Positions 8,059 to 16,779 of a DNA stretch of 64,000 nucleotides are shown piece after piece. The stretch's first letter is position 1; every line of letters begins with the position of its first letter. Under the pieces are notes generated by a model, which saw only the letters and a program-made list of their open reading frames with translations, ran no database searches and was not told the origin of the DNA. The DNA comes from Nitriliruptoraceae bacterium (GTDB taxonomy: Bacteria; Actinomycetota; Nitriliruptoria; Nitriliruptorales; Nitriliruptoraceae), in the NCBI GenBank assembly GCA_018401275.1, contig JAGYKW010000006.1:1-64000 (forward strand), read 5' to 3'. The translations under genes and the position numbers were made by a program.

Positions 8059-10205
8059 GCGTGCTCCTCGGGCGCGGGTTCGCTCCGGGTGTCAGAACCG
8101 CTCACGGGCGTGCTCGGTCGGCGCAGCAGGTCGCGCAGTGCGTCGGGATCGCCGGTGAGCGCGACGATCAGGTCATCAGCGGTGAGCGCCGTGTCGCCGG
8201 TCGGCACGATCGCGGCGGTGCCGCGCTGCACGCCGGTGAGGATCGTGCGCTCCGGCCAGCGCACGGCGCGCACGGAGGCGCCGTCGACGGCTGATCCTCC
8301 AGCAACGACCAATCGGACGGCCTCGAGCCCCGTGACGTCACGCAGGCGGCCGGCGTCACGCGACATGCGGTCGGCGACGGTGCGCTCGATGCCGCGGTCG
8401 TAGGCGCGCACGACGTCGGCGCGGCGGAACACGCCGATGACCCGTCCCGTCGCGGGCTCGATGACGGGCAGTCGGCCCACGTCGAGGTTCGCCATGCGCT
8501 GCACGGCCCGGAACACCGGCTCGTCGGGCACGGCGGAGGCAGGTCGGCGGGTCGCGATGTCCGCTGCGGTCGCGTCGGGGTGCGCACCCGCCTCGCGGTC
8601 GAGGTCCGAGCGCGCAACGACGCCGACGAGCAGGCCGTCCGCATCGACCACGACCGTGCCGTGCAGGCTCTCATCGATGAAGTGTGCGCGCAGCGTGCTG
8701 ACCGGCGTGTCGGCCCGCACGGTCGCGTTCGGTGACTCGGCGGCGGTCATCACCTCGCGCACGGCGACCAGCTGGAGCACGTCGACGTCATCGGGACGCT
8801 CGAGCGTCACGCCGCGCCGGCGCAGACCCTCGACGTAGATGGAGCGCCACCCGAGCCGGTCCGCACCGAAGCTCACGATCCCCACGGCGAGCATCAGGGG
8901 GAGCACCAGCTCGTAGTCGCCGGTCAGCTCGAACACGAGAATGATCGCGGTGAGCGGCGCGCGCACCACCGCGGCGAACACCGCGGCCATCCCGACGAGC
9001 GCGAAGCCCGAGGCGCTGCGCACCCCGAGCACCTCGACGGCGACCGCGCCGACCGCACCGCCGAGCGCTGCGCCGGTGAACAGGCTGGGTGCGAGCGTCC
9101 CGACGGCCGATCCGGCACCGATGGACACCACGCTCGCGAACAGCTTCGCGACGAGCAGCACGAGCAGCGTGAGCGCGACCGACCACCCGCTTCCGAGCAG
9201 CCCGTCGAGCATCGCGCGGATGGGTTCGCGCGACGCGCCCGCCACGTTCGGAAGGTCCGCGCCCTCACCGAGGACCTCCGGGACGAGCAGCGCGGTCAGC
9301 CCGACGACCAGCCCTCCGATCGCGACGGTGATCGGCACACCGACGCGGGTGCGCACGCGCCCGAAGACACGCATCGCTATGTCCTCGCCGTGGCGGAATC
9401 CCGCCGCGACGAGCAGTGCGAGCAGCCCGAGCAGCGCGTAGACGAGCAGCTCGGTGGCGTCGCCGAGGCGTGCGCTCTGGGCGGGCTGGAACAGCGGTAG
9501 TCCCGGGCCGACGAGCTGGCGTGCTGTGACCGACGACACGACGGCGGCGACGACGATGGTCTGCAGCGCACCAGCGCGGCGCAGGCCACCCAGCAGCAGC
9601 TCGATGGCGAACAGCATCCCGCCGATCGGCGCGTTGAACGAGGCGGCGATGCCCGCCGCGACACCGGCAGCGACCAGCGAGCGGGTGCGGTCCTCGTCCA
9701 TGTTCCCAAGCCCAGCGATGAGCGACCCGACCGCGCCACCGAACAGCACGATCGGACCCTCGCGGCCTCCCGACGCGCCGGTCCCCAGCGCGACCGAGGT
9801 CGCGGCGACACCGGCGAGGGGCACGCGTCGGCGCAGGCGTCCGCGCTGGAGCGCCATCGCCTCCATCGTCGCCACGACACCGCCACCGGACACCTCCGGC
9901 ACGATGCGCCACACGAGCAGCCCGACGAACAGGCCGCCGAGCGTCGGGACCGCGACGACCTGCCAGGCCGGGACCGGGTCCGAGAACGCGATCCGCGCGA
10001 CGAGGTGGATGCCGCTGACGAGCGCCCACGCGACGACACCGGTCAGGAGCCCGACGATGCCGGCGAGGACGAGCTGCAGCCCATCGCGCGACGGATCGAG
10101 GGGAGGGAGCCGGTCGGTCAACCTCGCGACACGCCGCTGCACGGCCGCTGCGCGACCGCCGAGGGCGCGTAGGCCGCGGGCGCGACGCACATCCGGCAGC
10201 GGCAT
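8055..10205 (-). CDS. CLC-family chloride channel/transporter with CBS and TrkA_C domains
   Basis: 716 residues. The N-terminal about 430 residues are a CLC membrane domain with many TM helices; the conserved GREGP stretch (GASGGREGPIVLFGGAVG) supplies the external gating Glu found in H+/Cl- antiporters, and the GxFxP-like site is GTLAPSLF. The first selectivity motif is altered (SGGGV rather than GSGIP). A CBS pair follows (about 460-590) and the last about 80 residues look like a TrkA_C ligand-binding domain. It overlaps icd by 4 nt, suggesting cotranscription with CLC first. Chloride as the ion is inference. Confidence 0.88.
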   Translation of the reverse strand: MPLPDVRRARGLRALGGRAAAVQRRVARLTDRLPPLDPSRDGLQLVLAGIVGLLTGVVAWALVSGIHLVARIAFSDPVPAWQVVAVPTLGGLFVGLLVWRIVPEVSGGGVVATMEAMALQRGRLRRRVPLAGVAATSVALGTGASGGREGPIVLFGGAVGSLIAGLGNMDEDRTRSLVAAGVAAGIAASFNAPIGGMLFAIELLLGGLRRAGALQTIVVAAVVSSVTARQLVGPGLPLFQPAQSARLGDATELLVYALLGLLALLVAAGFRHGEDIAMRVFGRVRTRVGVPITVAIGGLVVGLTALLVPEVLGEGADLPNVAGASREPIRAMLDGLLGSGWSVALTLLVLLVAKLFASVVSIGAGSAVGTLAPSLFTGAALGGAVGAVAVEVLGVRSASGFALVGMAAVFAAVVRAPLTAIILVFELTGDYELVLPLMLAVGIVSFGADRLGWRSIYVEGLRRRGVTLERPDDVDVLQLVAVREVMTAAESPNATVRADTPVSTLRAHFIDESLHGTVVVDADGLLVGVVARSDLDREAGAHPDATAADIATRRPASAVPDEPVFRAVQRMANLDVGRLPVIEPATGRVIGVFRRADVVRAYDRGIERTVADRMSRDAGRLRDVTGLEAVRLVVAGGSAVDGASVRAVRWPERTILTGVQRGTAAIVPTGDTALTADDLIVALTGDPDALRDLLRRPSTPVSGSDTRSEPAPEEHA

Positions 10206-10349
10206 GGCAGCACCTCGGGTGGAGAGCGGACGGGCGAGGAGCGGACTCGCGCAGGGAAGTGCGCACGAGCGGCTCTGGAGAGGGCATCATCCCACATGAT
10301 GGGGGCCAGTGGGCGGAACGTCGGACGGTGGACGTGATGCTCCGTCACC

Positions 10350-10374
10350 GCGACCGACGAGCCTTCGGCGCCAC
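10350..10374. repeat. 25-bp direct repeat, copy 1 (5' flank of the M48 gene)
   Basis: Identical to 11659-11683. In the frame that reads on into the peptidase N-terminus it encodes ATDEPSAP, the same peptide that occurs at the C-terminus of the peptidase. Confidence 0.75.
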
Positions 10375-10386
10375 GCTCGCACGCTC

Positions 10387-11718
10387 GTGAGCGCGCCTGG
10401 TGGGTCGCAGCGGCCCTCGCCGCGACCTCGGCCACGGTCCTGCTCGTCGTCGGGCTGCTCCCAGCGTCCGACCAGACGCTGAACGGGCAGGGTGCAGGCC
10501 AGGCCGCGGGGCCGGGTGCTCCCGACCCGGTGCGCGAGGCGCGGATCGCCGAGGCGCTCACGTTCGACGATGGCCTGCTCGCCGACGTCGCCGCCTACCG
10601 CCAGCCGCGTCGCGCCCTCACGCTCGCCTCACGGGCGATCGGCGTCGGCGTCCCGCTCGCCATCGGGGTCGCGCTGCTCCGACGACCGCGCGGCGCACGC
10701 AGCTCGCGCGTGGTCGCCGCCGTCGCTCCGGGCTCTCGAGCGGCTCCCGAGCCTGCCCGTGCAGGTCGGCGCCGCCGCGAGCCTGGTCGTGCTCGCGACC
10801 GCGCTCGTCCGGCTGCCCGTGAGCGTCGCGGCCGGCGTCGTGCAGGACGGTGTCTGGGGCTTCCGGACCCGGTCCGTGCCCGGCTGGGCGCTCGACCACG
10901 CGTTCGTGGTCACCGGCCGTGCGTTGGGTGTCGGTCTGCTCGCGGCTGCGGTGAGCGCGCTGATGCTGCGCCACCCACGCACCTGGCCGGCGCGCGCGAC
11001 CGTGCTCGTCGCGCTCATCGGTCCGCTCGCGCTGCTGCTGCACCCGCTCGTCGTCCATCCGGTGCTGCTCCCGACAGGGCCTCTGCCCGACGGCGAGCAT
11101 CGAGATGCGGTCATCGCCGTCGTCGCCCGCAGCGGCCTCGACGTCCCCGTGCTGCTCGGTGAGGCCAGCCTGCGCACCACCCGGCGCAACGCGGTCGTCA
11201 CGGGGCTCGGACCGACGCAGCGCATCGTCCTGCACGACACGCTGCTGGAGCTCGGCCCGCGCGAGGTCGCCGCGATCGTCGCCCACGAGCTGGCTCACGT
11301 CGAGCGCTCCGACCCGCTGCGAGGAGTGCTCGCGCCCGTCCCGCTGGTGCTGGGGGTCGGCCTGCTGGCGCGGCGTCGGATCGCCGGGCGCGCAGACCTG
11401 CGTGGGGCCGCGATGGTCGTCGCATTCGTGCTCGCCGTCGAGGTCGCGCTGACGCCGGTGAGCGCCGGGGTGTCGCGCACGATCGAGCACCGCACCGATG
11501 TGCGCTCGGTCGCGCTCAGTGGTGACGCGGACGCGCACGTCCTGCTGCTGCGCACGTTCGTCAGCGACGGGTTGGCCGACCCCGATCCGCCCCGCTGGAG
11601 CGTGCTGCTGTGGGCGACGCATCCGGCGCCGGCGCGACGCATCCGTGCCGTGATCAGCGCGACCGACGAGCCTTCGGCGCCACTCCTGAACTCGCCGGCG
11701 TCCCACGCCACGCGCTGA
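10387..11718 (+). pseudogene. M48-family membrane metallopeptidase (Ste24/HtpX-like), frameshifted
   Basis: A CAAX-protease-like membrane peptidase split over two frames. Frame A (from about 10387 to about 10700) encodes a TM helix (AALAATSATVLLVVGLL), then the family-typical LTFDDGLLADVAAYRQPR and a second TM. Frame B (about 10700-11718) encodes further TM helices, the zinc motif HELAH in IVAHELAHVERSDPLR, and the downstream SRTIEHRTDVRSVAL, whose Glu is the likely third ligand. A one-base shift between about 10690 and 10740 would join them. No in-frame ATG precedes the first TM in frame A; the ATG at 10337 is in a third frame, so a second indel is possible. It is either broken or mis-sequenced. 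It ends convergently with a 65-bp overlap with the photolyase-like gene. Confidence 0.7.
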
Positions 11719-13009
11719 ACGACGACACCTTCGCGCCGTCCGGACGTCGCAGCCACGGCCACGGGTGACGCTCGACGACCGGGAGCAGCGCAGCACGCCG
11801 TCGCCAGCCCGGCACCGGCGCGGACGTGGCGGCGAGCGGACGTGCGGCCGCTCCGTCGGCCCCGAGCGTCGCAGCGACGTCGCCGCGCCACACCTCGACG
11901 TCACGCCGGGCCGCAAGGTCGCCGAGCGTCTCGGCGAGGAACACGAGTCGGCGCGGATGCAGCTGCAGGCGGGCGAGCAGTGGCGCGTCGAACACGAACA
12001 CCACGGGCAGCGACGGATGCGCGGCGAGCGCCGGGTCGGCGTCCCCGAGCGACTCGGCGGTCATCCACACCGCCTGCGGTGCGGGTGCGTCCGGAGCGCG
12101 CTCGACGCTCACCGGCCCTGCCGTCGCGGCGGGATCGGGGTCGTGGCGCAGGCGCGGGTCCGGTCCGACGGGGACGAGCGCCGGGTCCTCCGGCCAGTCC
12201 GCGATCGGGCAGTCGTGGCGCAGCAGGCAGGAGCCGCACAGGCCGGGGGCTCGCCGCTCGACCTGCGAGCGGGAGAACCCGTAGGGCCGGCCCGTCCCCG
12301 TGCCGACCGTCCACTGCCAGCCGAGCCGGTTCGCGGCGCGTGAGCCGTCGAGCAGCTCGCGGTAGAGGCGGTCCTCGCCGTCGCGCCAGTCCGCCCCACC
12401 ACGTACCGCCCAGTGCGAGGCGACCCACATGCGCGTCTGGTTCACGAGCCAGCCGTCCCGGTCGAGCTCGTCGAGCACGACGTCCATGCACGCCATGCCG
12501 TCGGTGCGGGCCGTCGTCCACGGGTCGCCGGTGGAGGTGGGCGGCGTCGGGACGCCGGCGAGCGCATGCCGCAGCGGCTGACGCGTGGCGGTCCCGAGCC
12601 GCGCGTACACGTGGCGCGCGTACTCCTGCCACAGCAGCTCATCGCGGAACTTGTCGCGGTCGCGCGCCGGAGCGTCGCCGGCGATGCGCCACAGGGTCGG
12701 CAGGTCGATGAGCCCGTGGCGCACGTAGGGCGACAGGCCCGTGGCGCCTCGCGCCGACTCGGGCAGGACCTCGCTGCGCTGTGACGCGTAACCGGTGAGG
12801 TCGAGGGTCGCGAGCGCGGCGTCGGCCGCACCCTGACCGCCACGGAATCGGCCGCTCGCGATCGGTGCACCATCGGGCACAGGTCGAGCGAGGTCGCCGA
12901 GGTGCGTGCGCGTCCACGCGACGACCGCATCGATGCCGCCGCTCGCCCCATCGCCCGGGTCGGGCGGCACGGGCAGGCGGGACGGGACGACGTCGACCGG
13001 GTCGCTCAT
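11654..13009 (-). CDS. Photolyase/cryptochrome-like protein with swapped domain order
   Basis: 451 residues from the ATG at 13007-13009 (a longer frame to 13093 only adds DEQP repeats). Residues about 50-240 match the FAD-binding domain of DNA photolyases: GRFRGGQGAADAAL (53-66), GLSPYVRHG (91-99), ELLWQEYARHVY (124-135), DGWLVNQTRMWVASHW (185-200) and ANRLGWQWTVGTGTG. Next comes CGSCLLRHDC (258-267), a possible Fe-S or zinc cysteine set. Only afterwards, at about 311-420, comes a segment like the photolyase N-terminal alpha/beta domain: VWMTAESLGDADPAL, PVVFVFDAPLL, RRLVFLAETLGDLAAR, VWRGDV. This order is the reverse of canonical photolyases. Light-driven repair or photosensing is inference. 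Confidence 0.75.
   Translation of the reverse strand: MSDPVDVVPSRLPVPPDPGDGASGGIDAVVAWTRTHLGDLARPVPDGAPIASGRFRGGQGAADAALATLDLTGYASQRSEVLPESARGATGLSPYVRHGLIDLPTLWRIAGDAPARDRDKFRDELLWQEYARHVYARLGTATRQPLRHALAGVPTPPTSTGDPWTTARTDGMACMDVVLDELDRDGWLVNQTRMWVASHWAVRGGADWRDGEDRLYRELLDGSRAANRLGWQWTVGTGTGRPYGFSRSQVERRAPGLCGSCLLRHDCPIADWPEDPALVPVGPDPRLRHDPDPAATAGPVSVERAPDAPAPQAVWMTAESLGDADPALAAHPSLPVVFVFDAPLLARLQLHPRRLVFLAETLGDLAARRDVEVWRGDVAATLGADGAAARPLAATSAPVPGWRRRAALLPVVERHPWPWLRRPDGAKVSSFSAWRGTPASSGVAPKARRSR
11659..11683. repeat. 25-bp direct repeat, copy 2 (inside the 3' overlap)
   Basis: Identical to 10350-10374. It codes ATDEPSAP in the M48 peptidase and, on the other strand, the C-terminal residues of the photolyase-like protein. 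Confidence 0.75.
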
Positions 13010-13010
13010 C

Positions 13011-13048
13011 GGCTGCTCTTCCGGCTGCTCATCGGGCTGCTCATCGGG
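13011..13048. repeat. Tandem 12-nt repeat upstream of the photolyase-like gene
   Basis: Three units of GGCTGCTC(A/T)TC(G/C)(G/C) lie between the divergent photolyase-like and SRPBCC genes. Read with the photolyase frame they would encode DEQP repeats, but a GGAAG ribosome-binding-like sequence inside the array favours the internal ATG at 13009. Confidence 0.6.
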
Positions 13049-13127
13049 GGAGCGTACGACGCTCGCTCTACGCTCCGAGGCGCCAGGAGCCATCGCTCAC
13101 GTGCTGCGTGAGCATCGAGGAGGCGTC

Positions 13128-13664
13128 ATGTCGGAGGAGCCGGAGGACGGGCGCGTCCACTATCGCCGTCATCGTGCCCGCCCGATCGACGCGCCGCCGG
13201 CTGCGGTGTGGCCGTGGCTCGTGCAGATGGGCTACGACCGCGGCGGCTGGTACGCGATCGACGTGCTCGAGAAGGCGTTCGGTGTCGGACGGTTCGCGAC
13301 CGGCTGGTCCGCTCGACGCGTCGAGCCCGACCTGCAGGACCTCGCCGTCGGCGACCGCATGCCGCTCACCGCGACGCGCTGGCTGGACGTGACCGTGATG
13401 GACGCGCCGCACGAGCTCGAGCTCGTGATGCCGCCGGGACTGCTGACCTGGACATGGCGGTTCACGCTGGAGCCGCTCGAGCCGCACTCGCAGCACGCGC
13501 ACGGCAGGACGCTGCTCGGCATCACCACCGAGTTGAGCGTGCGGGCGCGCAGCGTCCCGGCGCGTCTTGCCGCCCGGGTGGCGTTCGCCGCGTTCGACCT
13601 CGGCCACGGCCTGATGGAGGCCGTGCAGCTGCGCACGCTCGCACGCCGTATCCCTGCCGCCTGA
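13128..13664 (+). CDS. SRPBCC-family (START/Bet v 1-like) protein
   Basis: 178-residue soluble protein. The start ARPIDAPPAAVWPWLVQMGYDRGGWYAIDVLE is the typical opening of SRPBCC ligand-binding proteins (beta strand, then PxxxVWpWLxQ helix), and later strands follow (TATRWLDVTVMDAPHELEL, WRFTLEPL). The ligand is unknown. The ATG at 13128 is chosen for GAGGAGG at about 13117-13123. It is divergent from the photolyase-like gene, so shared control is possible. A GCGCCGGCCG(C/G)A tandem repeat follows the stop (13664-13695). Confidence 0.8.
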   Translation: MSEEPEDGRVHYRRHRARPIDAPPAAVWPWLVQMGYDRGGWYAIDVLEKAFGVGRFATGWSARRVEPDLQDLAVGDRMPLTATRWLDVTVMDAPHELELVMPPGLLTWTWRFTLEPLEPHSQHAHGRTLLGITTELSVRARSVPARLAARVAFAAFDLGHGLMEAVQLRTLARRIPAA

Positions 13665-13695
13665 AGCGCCGGCCGCAGCGCCGGCCGGAGCGCCG
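13664..13695. repeat. Gene-end tandem repeat, about 12-nt unit
   Basis: Two and a half copies of a GCGCCGGCCGCA-like unit directly after the SRPBCC stop codon, before the TAGCGT box of the next gene. Confidence 0.55.
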
Positions 13696-13718
13696 CTCGG
13701 AGGACCGACCCGTCGGGG

Positions 13719-13724
13719 TAGCGT
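13719..13724 (+). promoter_or_regulatory. Putative -10 box (TAGCGT) for the phosphohexomutase
   Basis: TAGCGT lies 46 nt upstream of the ATG at 13771. It is the same hexamer as before fda and the RmlC-like gene. Confidence 0.3.
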
Positions 13725-13770
13725 CGACAGCGAGCCCCGGCGCACGTCCGGCGGACGGCAGGGGGACGCG

Positions 13771-15522
13771 ATGGACCTCGACGCACTGCGCGAGCGTGCG
13801 CACGCATGGGCCGACGCTGACCCCGACCCCGTGATGCGTGCCGAGCTGGCCGGTCTCGCCGACACCGCCGACGCCGAGGTGCTCACCGAGCTCGTCGGGA
13901 GCGGGCTGACGTTCGGGACCGCCGGGCTGCGCGGCCGTGTCGGTCCGGGTCCGAACCGGATGAACCGCGCCGTCGTGATCCGTGCGACGCGTGGGCTCGT
14001 CGACCACCTGCTCGCGACCGATCCGACCGCCGCGCAGCGCGGCATCGTCGTCGCGTTCGACGCCCGGCACGACTCGGAGCGCTTCGCCCGCGACGTGGCT
14101 GCCGTGATCGCCGGCGCCGGCATGCACGTGCACCGCTTCCTCACCCACCAGCCGACCCCGGTCGGTGCGTTCGCGCAGAAGGCGCTCGATGCCGCTGCGT
14201 GCGTCGTCGTCACCGCCAGCCACAACCCGCCGGCCGACAACGGCTACAAGGTCTACGTCGAGGGGGCCGCGCAGATCGTCCCGCCGACCGACGTCGCCAT
14301 CGCGGCCGCGATCGACGCGGTCGGTCCCGCGGTCGACGTGCTCCGCATCGCGGATGACGCGCTCGACGCGGACCCGCACGTGCACGTGCTCGGGGACGAA
14401 CTGCTCGAGCGATACCTCGCCGCCATCCCGTCGGCCCGTCCGCTGCCGCATCCTGACGCGGCCGCGACCCCGCTGCGCATCGCCTACACGCCGCTGCACG
14501 GCGTCGGGCGTGACCTGGTGCTGCGTGCGCTCGCGCAGGGCGGGCACGACGACGTCCACGTCGCACCGACGCAGTCCGAGCCCGACGGGGACTTCCCGAC
14601 GGTCGCGTTCCCCAACCCCGAGGAGCCCGGCGCGCTCGACGCGGTGCTCGCACTCGCCCGCGAGGTCGGCGCGGACCTGGTGCTCGCCAACGACCCGGAT
14701 GCGGACCGTCTGGCTGTCGCCGTGCCTGACGGCGACGGCGACTTCGTGGCGCTGAGCGGCAACCGCATCGGCGTGCTGCTCGCGCAGCACTGCCTGGCCG
14801 GCATCGGTCGCGGCGTCGACGTGGGTGGGGCGATCCCGCTCATCGCGTCCTCGATCGTCTCGACGCCGATGGTGTCGGCGGTCGCCGCCGCGCACGGGGC
14901 GCGCAGCGAGGTCACGCTGACCGGCTTCAAGTGGATCTGCGCGGCCGCACGCGGGCTCGAGGCGCAGGGTCATCACCTCGTGTACGGCTTCGAGGAGGCG
15001 CTGGGCTCCGCGGTCGGTGGGGTCGTCGCGGACAAGGACGGCATCTCCGCCGCCGTCGCGTTCGCCGATCTCGCACGCGGGCTCAAGGCCGAGGGCCGCA
15101 GCGTGCTCGACCTGCTCGCGGACCTGCATCGCCGTCACGGGCTGTGGGTCAGCCACCAGCACTCGCTCGTGCACGAGGGGGCGGCCGGTGCGCGCCGGAT
15201 CGCTGACGCGATGGCGCGCATCGGGGACGCACCACCCACCGTCATCGCCGGCGCCTCCGTCACCGCGGTGACCGACTTCCGAACCGGTGCGCACGCACGC
15301 CCGTCGTGGCTGGGGGAGCACGACCTCGTCGCGTTCACCCTCGACGAGGGTCGCGTCATGATCCGTCCGTCCGGCACCGAGCCGAAGTGCAAGATCTACG
15401 TCGACGTCCGTGGCGAGCTCGCGCCGGACGCGTCGCTCGCGGACATCGCGGATGCGGAGCGCGCCCTGGCCGCGCGCGCAGCCGAGCTCGCCCTCGATCT
15501 CGCGCGCGTGGCCGGCCTGTGA
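13771..15522 (+). CDS. Phosphohexomutase (phosphomannomutase/phosphoglucomutase family)
   Basis: 583 residues, typical of the long PgcA/PMM-PGM group that interconverts hexose 1- and 6-phosphates. The four alpha-D-phosphohexomutase sites are visible: catalytic phosphoserine Ser150 in TASHNP, the Mg2+ loop DPDADR (308-313), the sugar-specificity loop GFEEALG, and the phosphate-binding loop RPSGTEPKCKIY. The N-terminal FGTAGLRGRVGPGPNRMN is also diagnostic. An AGGGGGAC sequence precedes the ATG. The stop is followed by a threefold repeat of about 15 nt and then a strong hairpin. Confidence 0.9.
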   Translation: MDLDALRERAHAWADADPDPVMRAELAGLADTADAEVLTELVGSGLTFGTAGLRGRVGPGPNRMNRAVVIRATRGLVDHLLATDPTAAQRGIVVAFDARHDSERFARDVAAVIAGAGMHVHRFLTHQPTPVGAFAQKALDAAACVVVTASHNPPADNGYKVYVEGAAQIVPPTDVAIAAAIDAVGPAVDVLRIADDALDADPHVHVLGDELLERYLAAIPSARPLPHPDAAATPLRIAYTPLHGVGRDLVLRALAQGGHDDVHVAPTQSEPDGDFPTVAFPNPEEPGALDAVLALAREVGADLVLANDPDADRLAVAVPDGDGDFVALSGNRIGVLLAQHCLAGIGRGVDVGGAIPLIASSIVSTPMVSAVAAAHGARSEVTLTGFKWICAAARGLEAQGHHLVYGFEEALGSAVGGVVADKDGISAAVAFADLARGLKAEGRSVLDLLADLHRRHGLWVSHQHSLVHEGAAGARRIADAMARIGDAPPTVIAGASVTAVTDFRTGAHARPSWLGEHDLVAFTLDEGRVMIRPSGTEPKCKIYVDVRGELAPDASLADIADAERALAARAAELALDLARVAGL

Positions 15523-15556
15523 CCCACGGCCTGTGACCCGCGGCCTGTGACCCACG
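15518..15556. repeat. Gene-end tandem repeat, about 15-nt unit
   Basis: Three near-identical copies of GGCCTGTGACCC(A/G)CG run from the last codons and stop of the mutase gene into the spacer. Each copy carries a TGA, so the stop codon itself is repeated. Confidence 0.8.
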
Positions 15557-15560
15557 GGAA

Positions 15561-15591
15561 CGGCCCGGCCCCCGTCGAGGGAGCCGGGCCG
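15561..15591. terminator. Bidirectional terminator hairpin between the mutase and potD
   Basis: A 9-bp perfect stem CGGCCCGGC / GCCGGGCCG (15561-15569 with 15583-15591) surrounds a 13-nt loop, between two convergent genes. There is no U-tract, which is normal in high-GC actinobacteria. Confidence 0.65.
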
Positions 15592-15620
15592 CTGGACGCC
15601 GTCCCGAGATGCGGCTGAGG

Positions 15621-16709
15621 TCAGCTGCGCGCTCGGGTGAACAGGTCCGTGAACAGGATCTCGGTCTCGCCGGTGTCCTGCAGGAACTGGAGCCGCTCGA
15701 GCGTCTCCGCATCGGGGTACACGGCCGGGTCCTCGAGGATCTCCGGGTCGATGAACTCCGCAGCGAACGCGTTGGGCGACGGGTAGTAGATGTAGTTCGT
15801 CAGGCGCGCGCCCTGCTCCGGACGCAGGATGAAGTCCAGGAACGTGTGGGCCGTGCACGGGTGGGGTGCGGTCGCGAGGATCGCGAGGTTGTCGGTCCAC
15901 AACGTCGCGCCCTCCTTCGGCACGACGTAGGCGAACCGCTCGTCGTCGCCGAAGGCGTCGAGGAAGTTCCCCGAGTAGCCGAGCGCGACGACGACCTCGC
16001 CCGAGATCAGCAGGTCCGCGTACAGATCGGAGTTGTACGCCGCGGTCCACTCGCCGGCAGCCTCGATCACGTCCGCTGCGGCCTGGAGCTCCGCCTCGTC
16101 GGTCGAGTTCGGGCTGAAGCCGAGCCAGCGCAGCGCGGCACCCATCGTCTCGCGAGCGTCGTCGAGGAGCAGGATCCGGCCGGGCAGCTGCCCTGCGACC
16201 TCGGGGTCGAACACCAGGGCCCACGACGGTTCGACATCACCGAGCAGCTCGACGTTCACACCCAGACCGGTCGTGCCCCACAGGAACGGCACGGAGAACA
16301 GCAGCCCAGGGTCGTAGGGCGGGTCGGTGAAGTCCTCGTCGACGTTCGCGATGTTGGGGATCGCCGAGCGCGTCAACGGCAGCAGGAGGTCGTCCTCACG
16401 CATGATCTCGATCATGTAGTCCGACGGGACGACGACGTCGTACTGCGCGCCACCTGCGACGACGCGTGCGAGCATCTCCTCGTTCTCGGGGTAGAAGTCC
16501 TCGACGACGCTGACACCGAACTCCGCCTCGAAGTCGGCGATGATGTCGGGGTCCATGTAGTCGTTCCAGTTGTACAGCAGCAGGTCCCCGTCGGTCTGGC
16601 CGGCGACGCAGTCGGCTGCGGGCGCGCCCGCGCTCGAGTCGTCGCCGCAGGCCGCGGCGGTCAGGGTCAGCGCGGCGATGGCCGCGGCGGTTCGGATGCT
16701 CGTGCGCAT
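15621..16709 (-). CDS. potD: Polyamine (spermidine/putrescine) ABC transporter substrate-binding lipoprotein
   Basis: 362 residues. The lipoprotein signal peptide ends in LTAAAC with acceptor Cys21. The mature part is a type 2 periplasmic-binding protein of the PotD/PotF group: it opens LLLYNWNDYMDPDIIADFEAEFGV, contains YDVVVPSDYMIEIM, and ends in the WxxxVYPD-like region EDPAVYPDAETLERLQF. It would capture polyamines outside the membrane and deliver them to PotBC. It is last in the minus-strand potA-potB-potC-potD order, with about 70 nt between it and potC. The exact ligand is inferred from family and operon. Confidence 0.9.
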   Translation of the reverse strand: MRTSIRTAAAIAALTLTAAACGDDSSAGAPAADCVAGQTDGDLLLYNWNDYMDPDIIADFEAEFGVSVVEDFYPENEEMLARVVAGGAQYDVVVPSDYMIEIMREDDLLLPLTRSAIPNIANVDEDFTDPPYDPGLLFSVPFLWGTTGLGVNVELLGDVEPSWALVFDPEVAGQLPGRILLLDDARETMGAALRWLGFSPNSTDEAELQAAADVIEAAGEWTAAYNSDLYADLLISGEVVVALGYSGNFLDAFGDDERFAYVVPKEGATLWTDNLAILATAPHPCTAHTFLDFILRPEQGARLTNYIYYPSPNAFAAEFIDPEILEDPAVYPDAETLERLQFLQDTGETEILFTDLFTRARS

Positions 16710-16779
16710 GGTGCACCTCCTGGTGGGGCTGTAGGGGTCGGGGTCCTGCGGGTAGTGCAGGTCGTGGGGGCGCCTGGGA

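Noticed and set aside
10337-10390. ATG 10337 as start of an intact M48 peptidase
   Set aside because: That frame stops after 17 codons at about 10388; the coding signal continues only in another frame.
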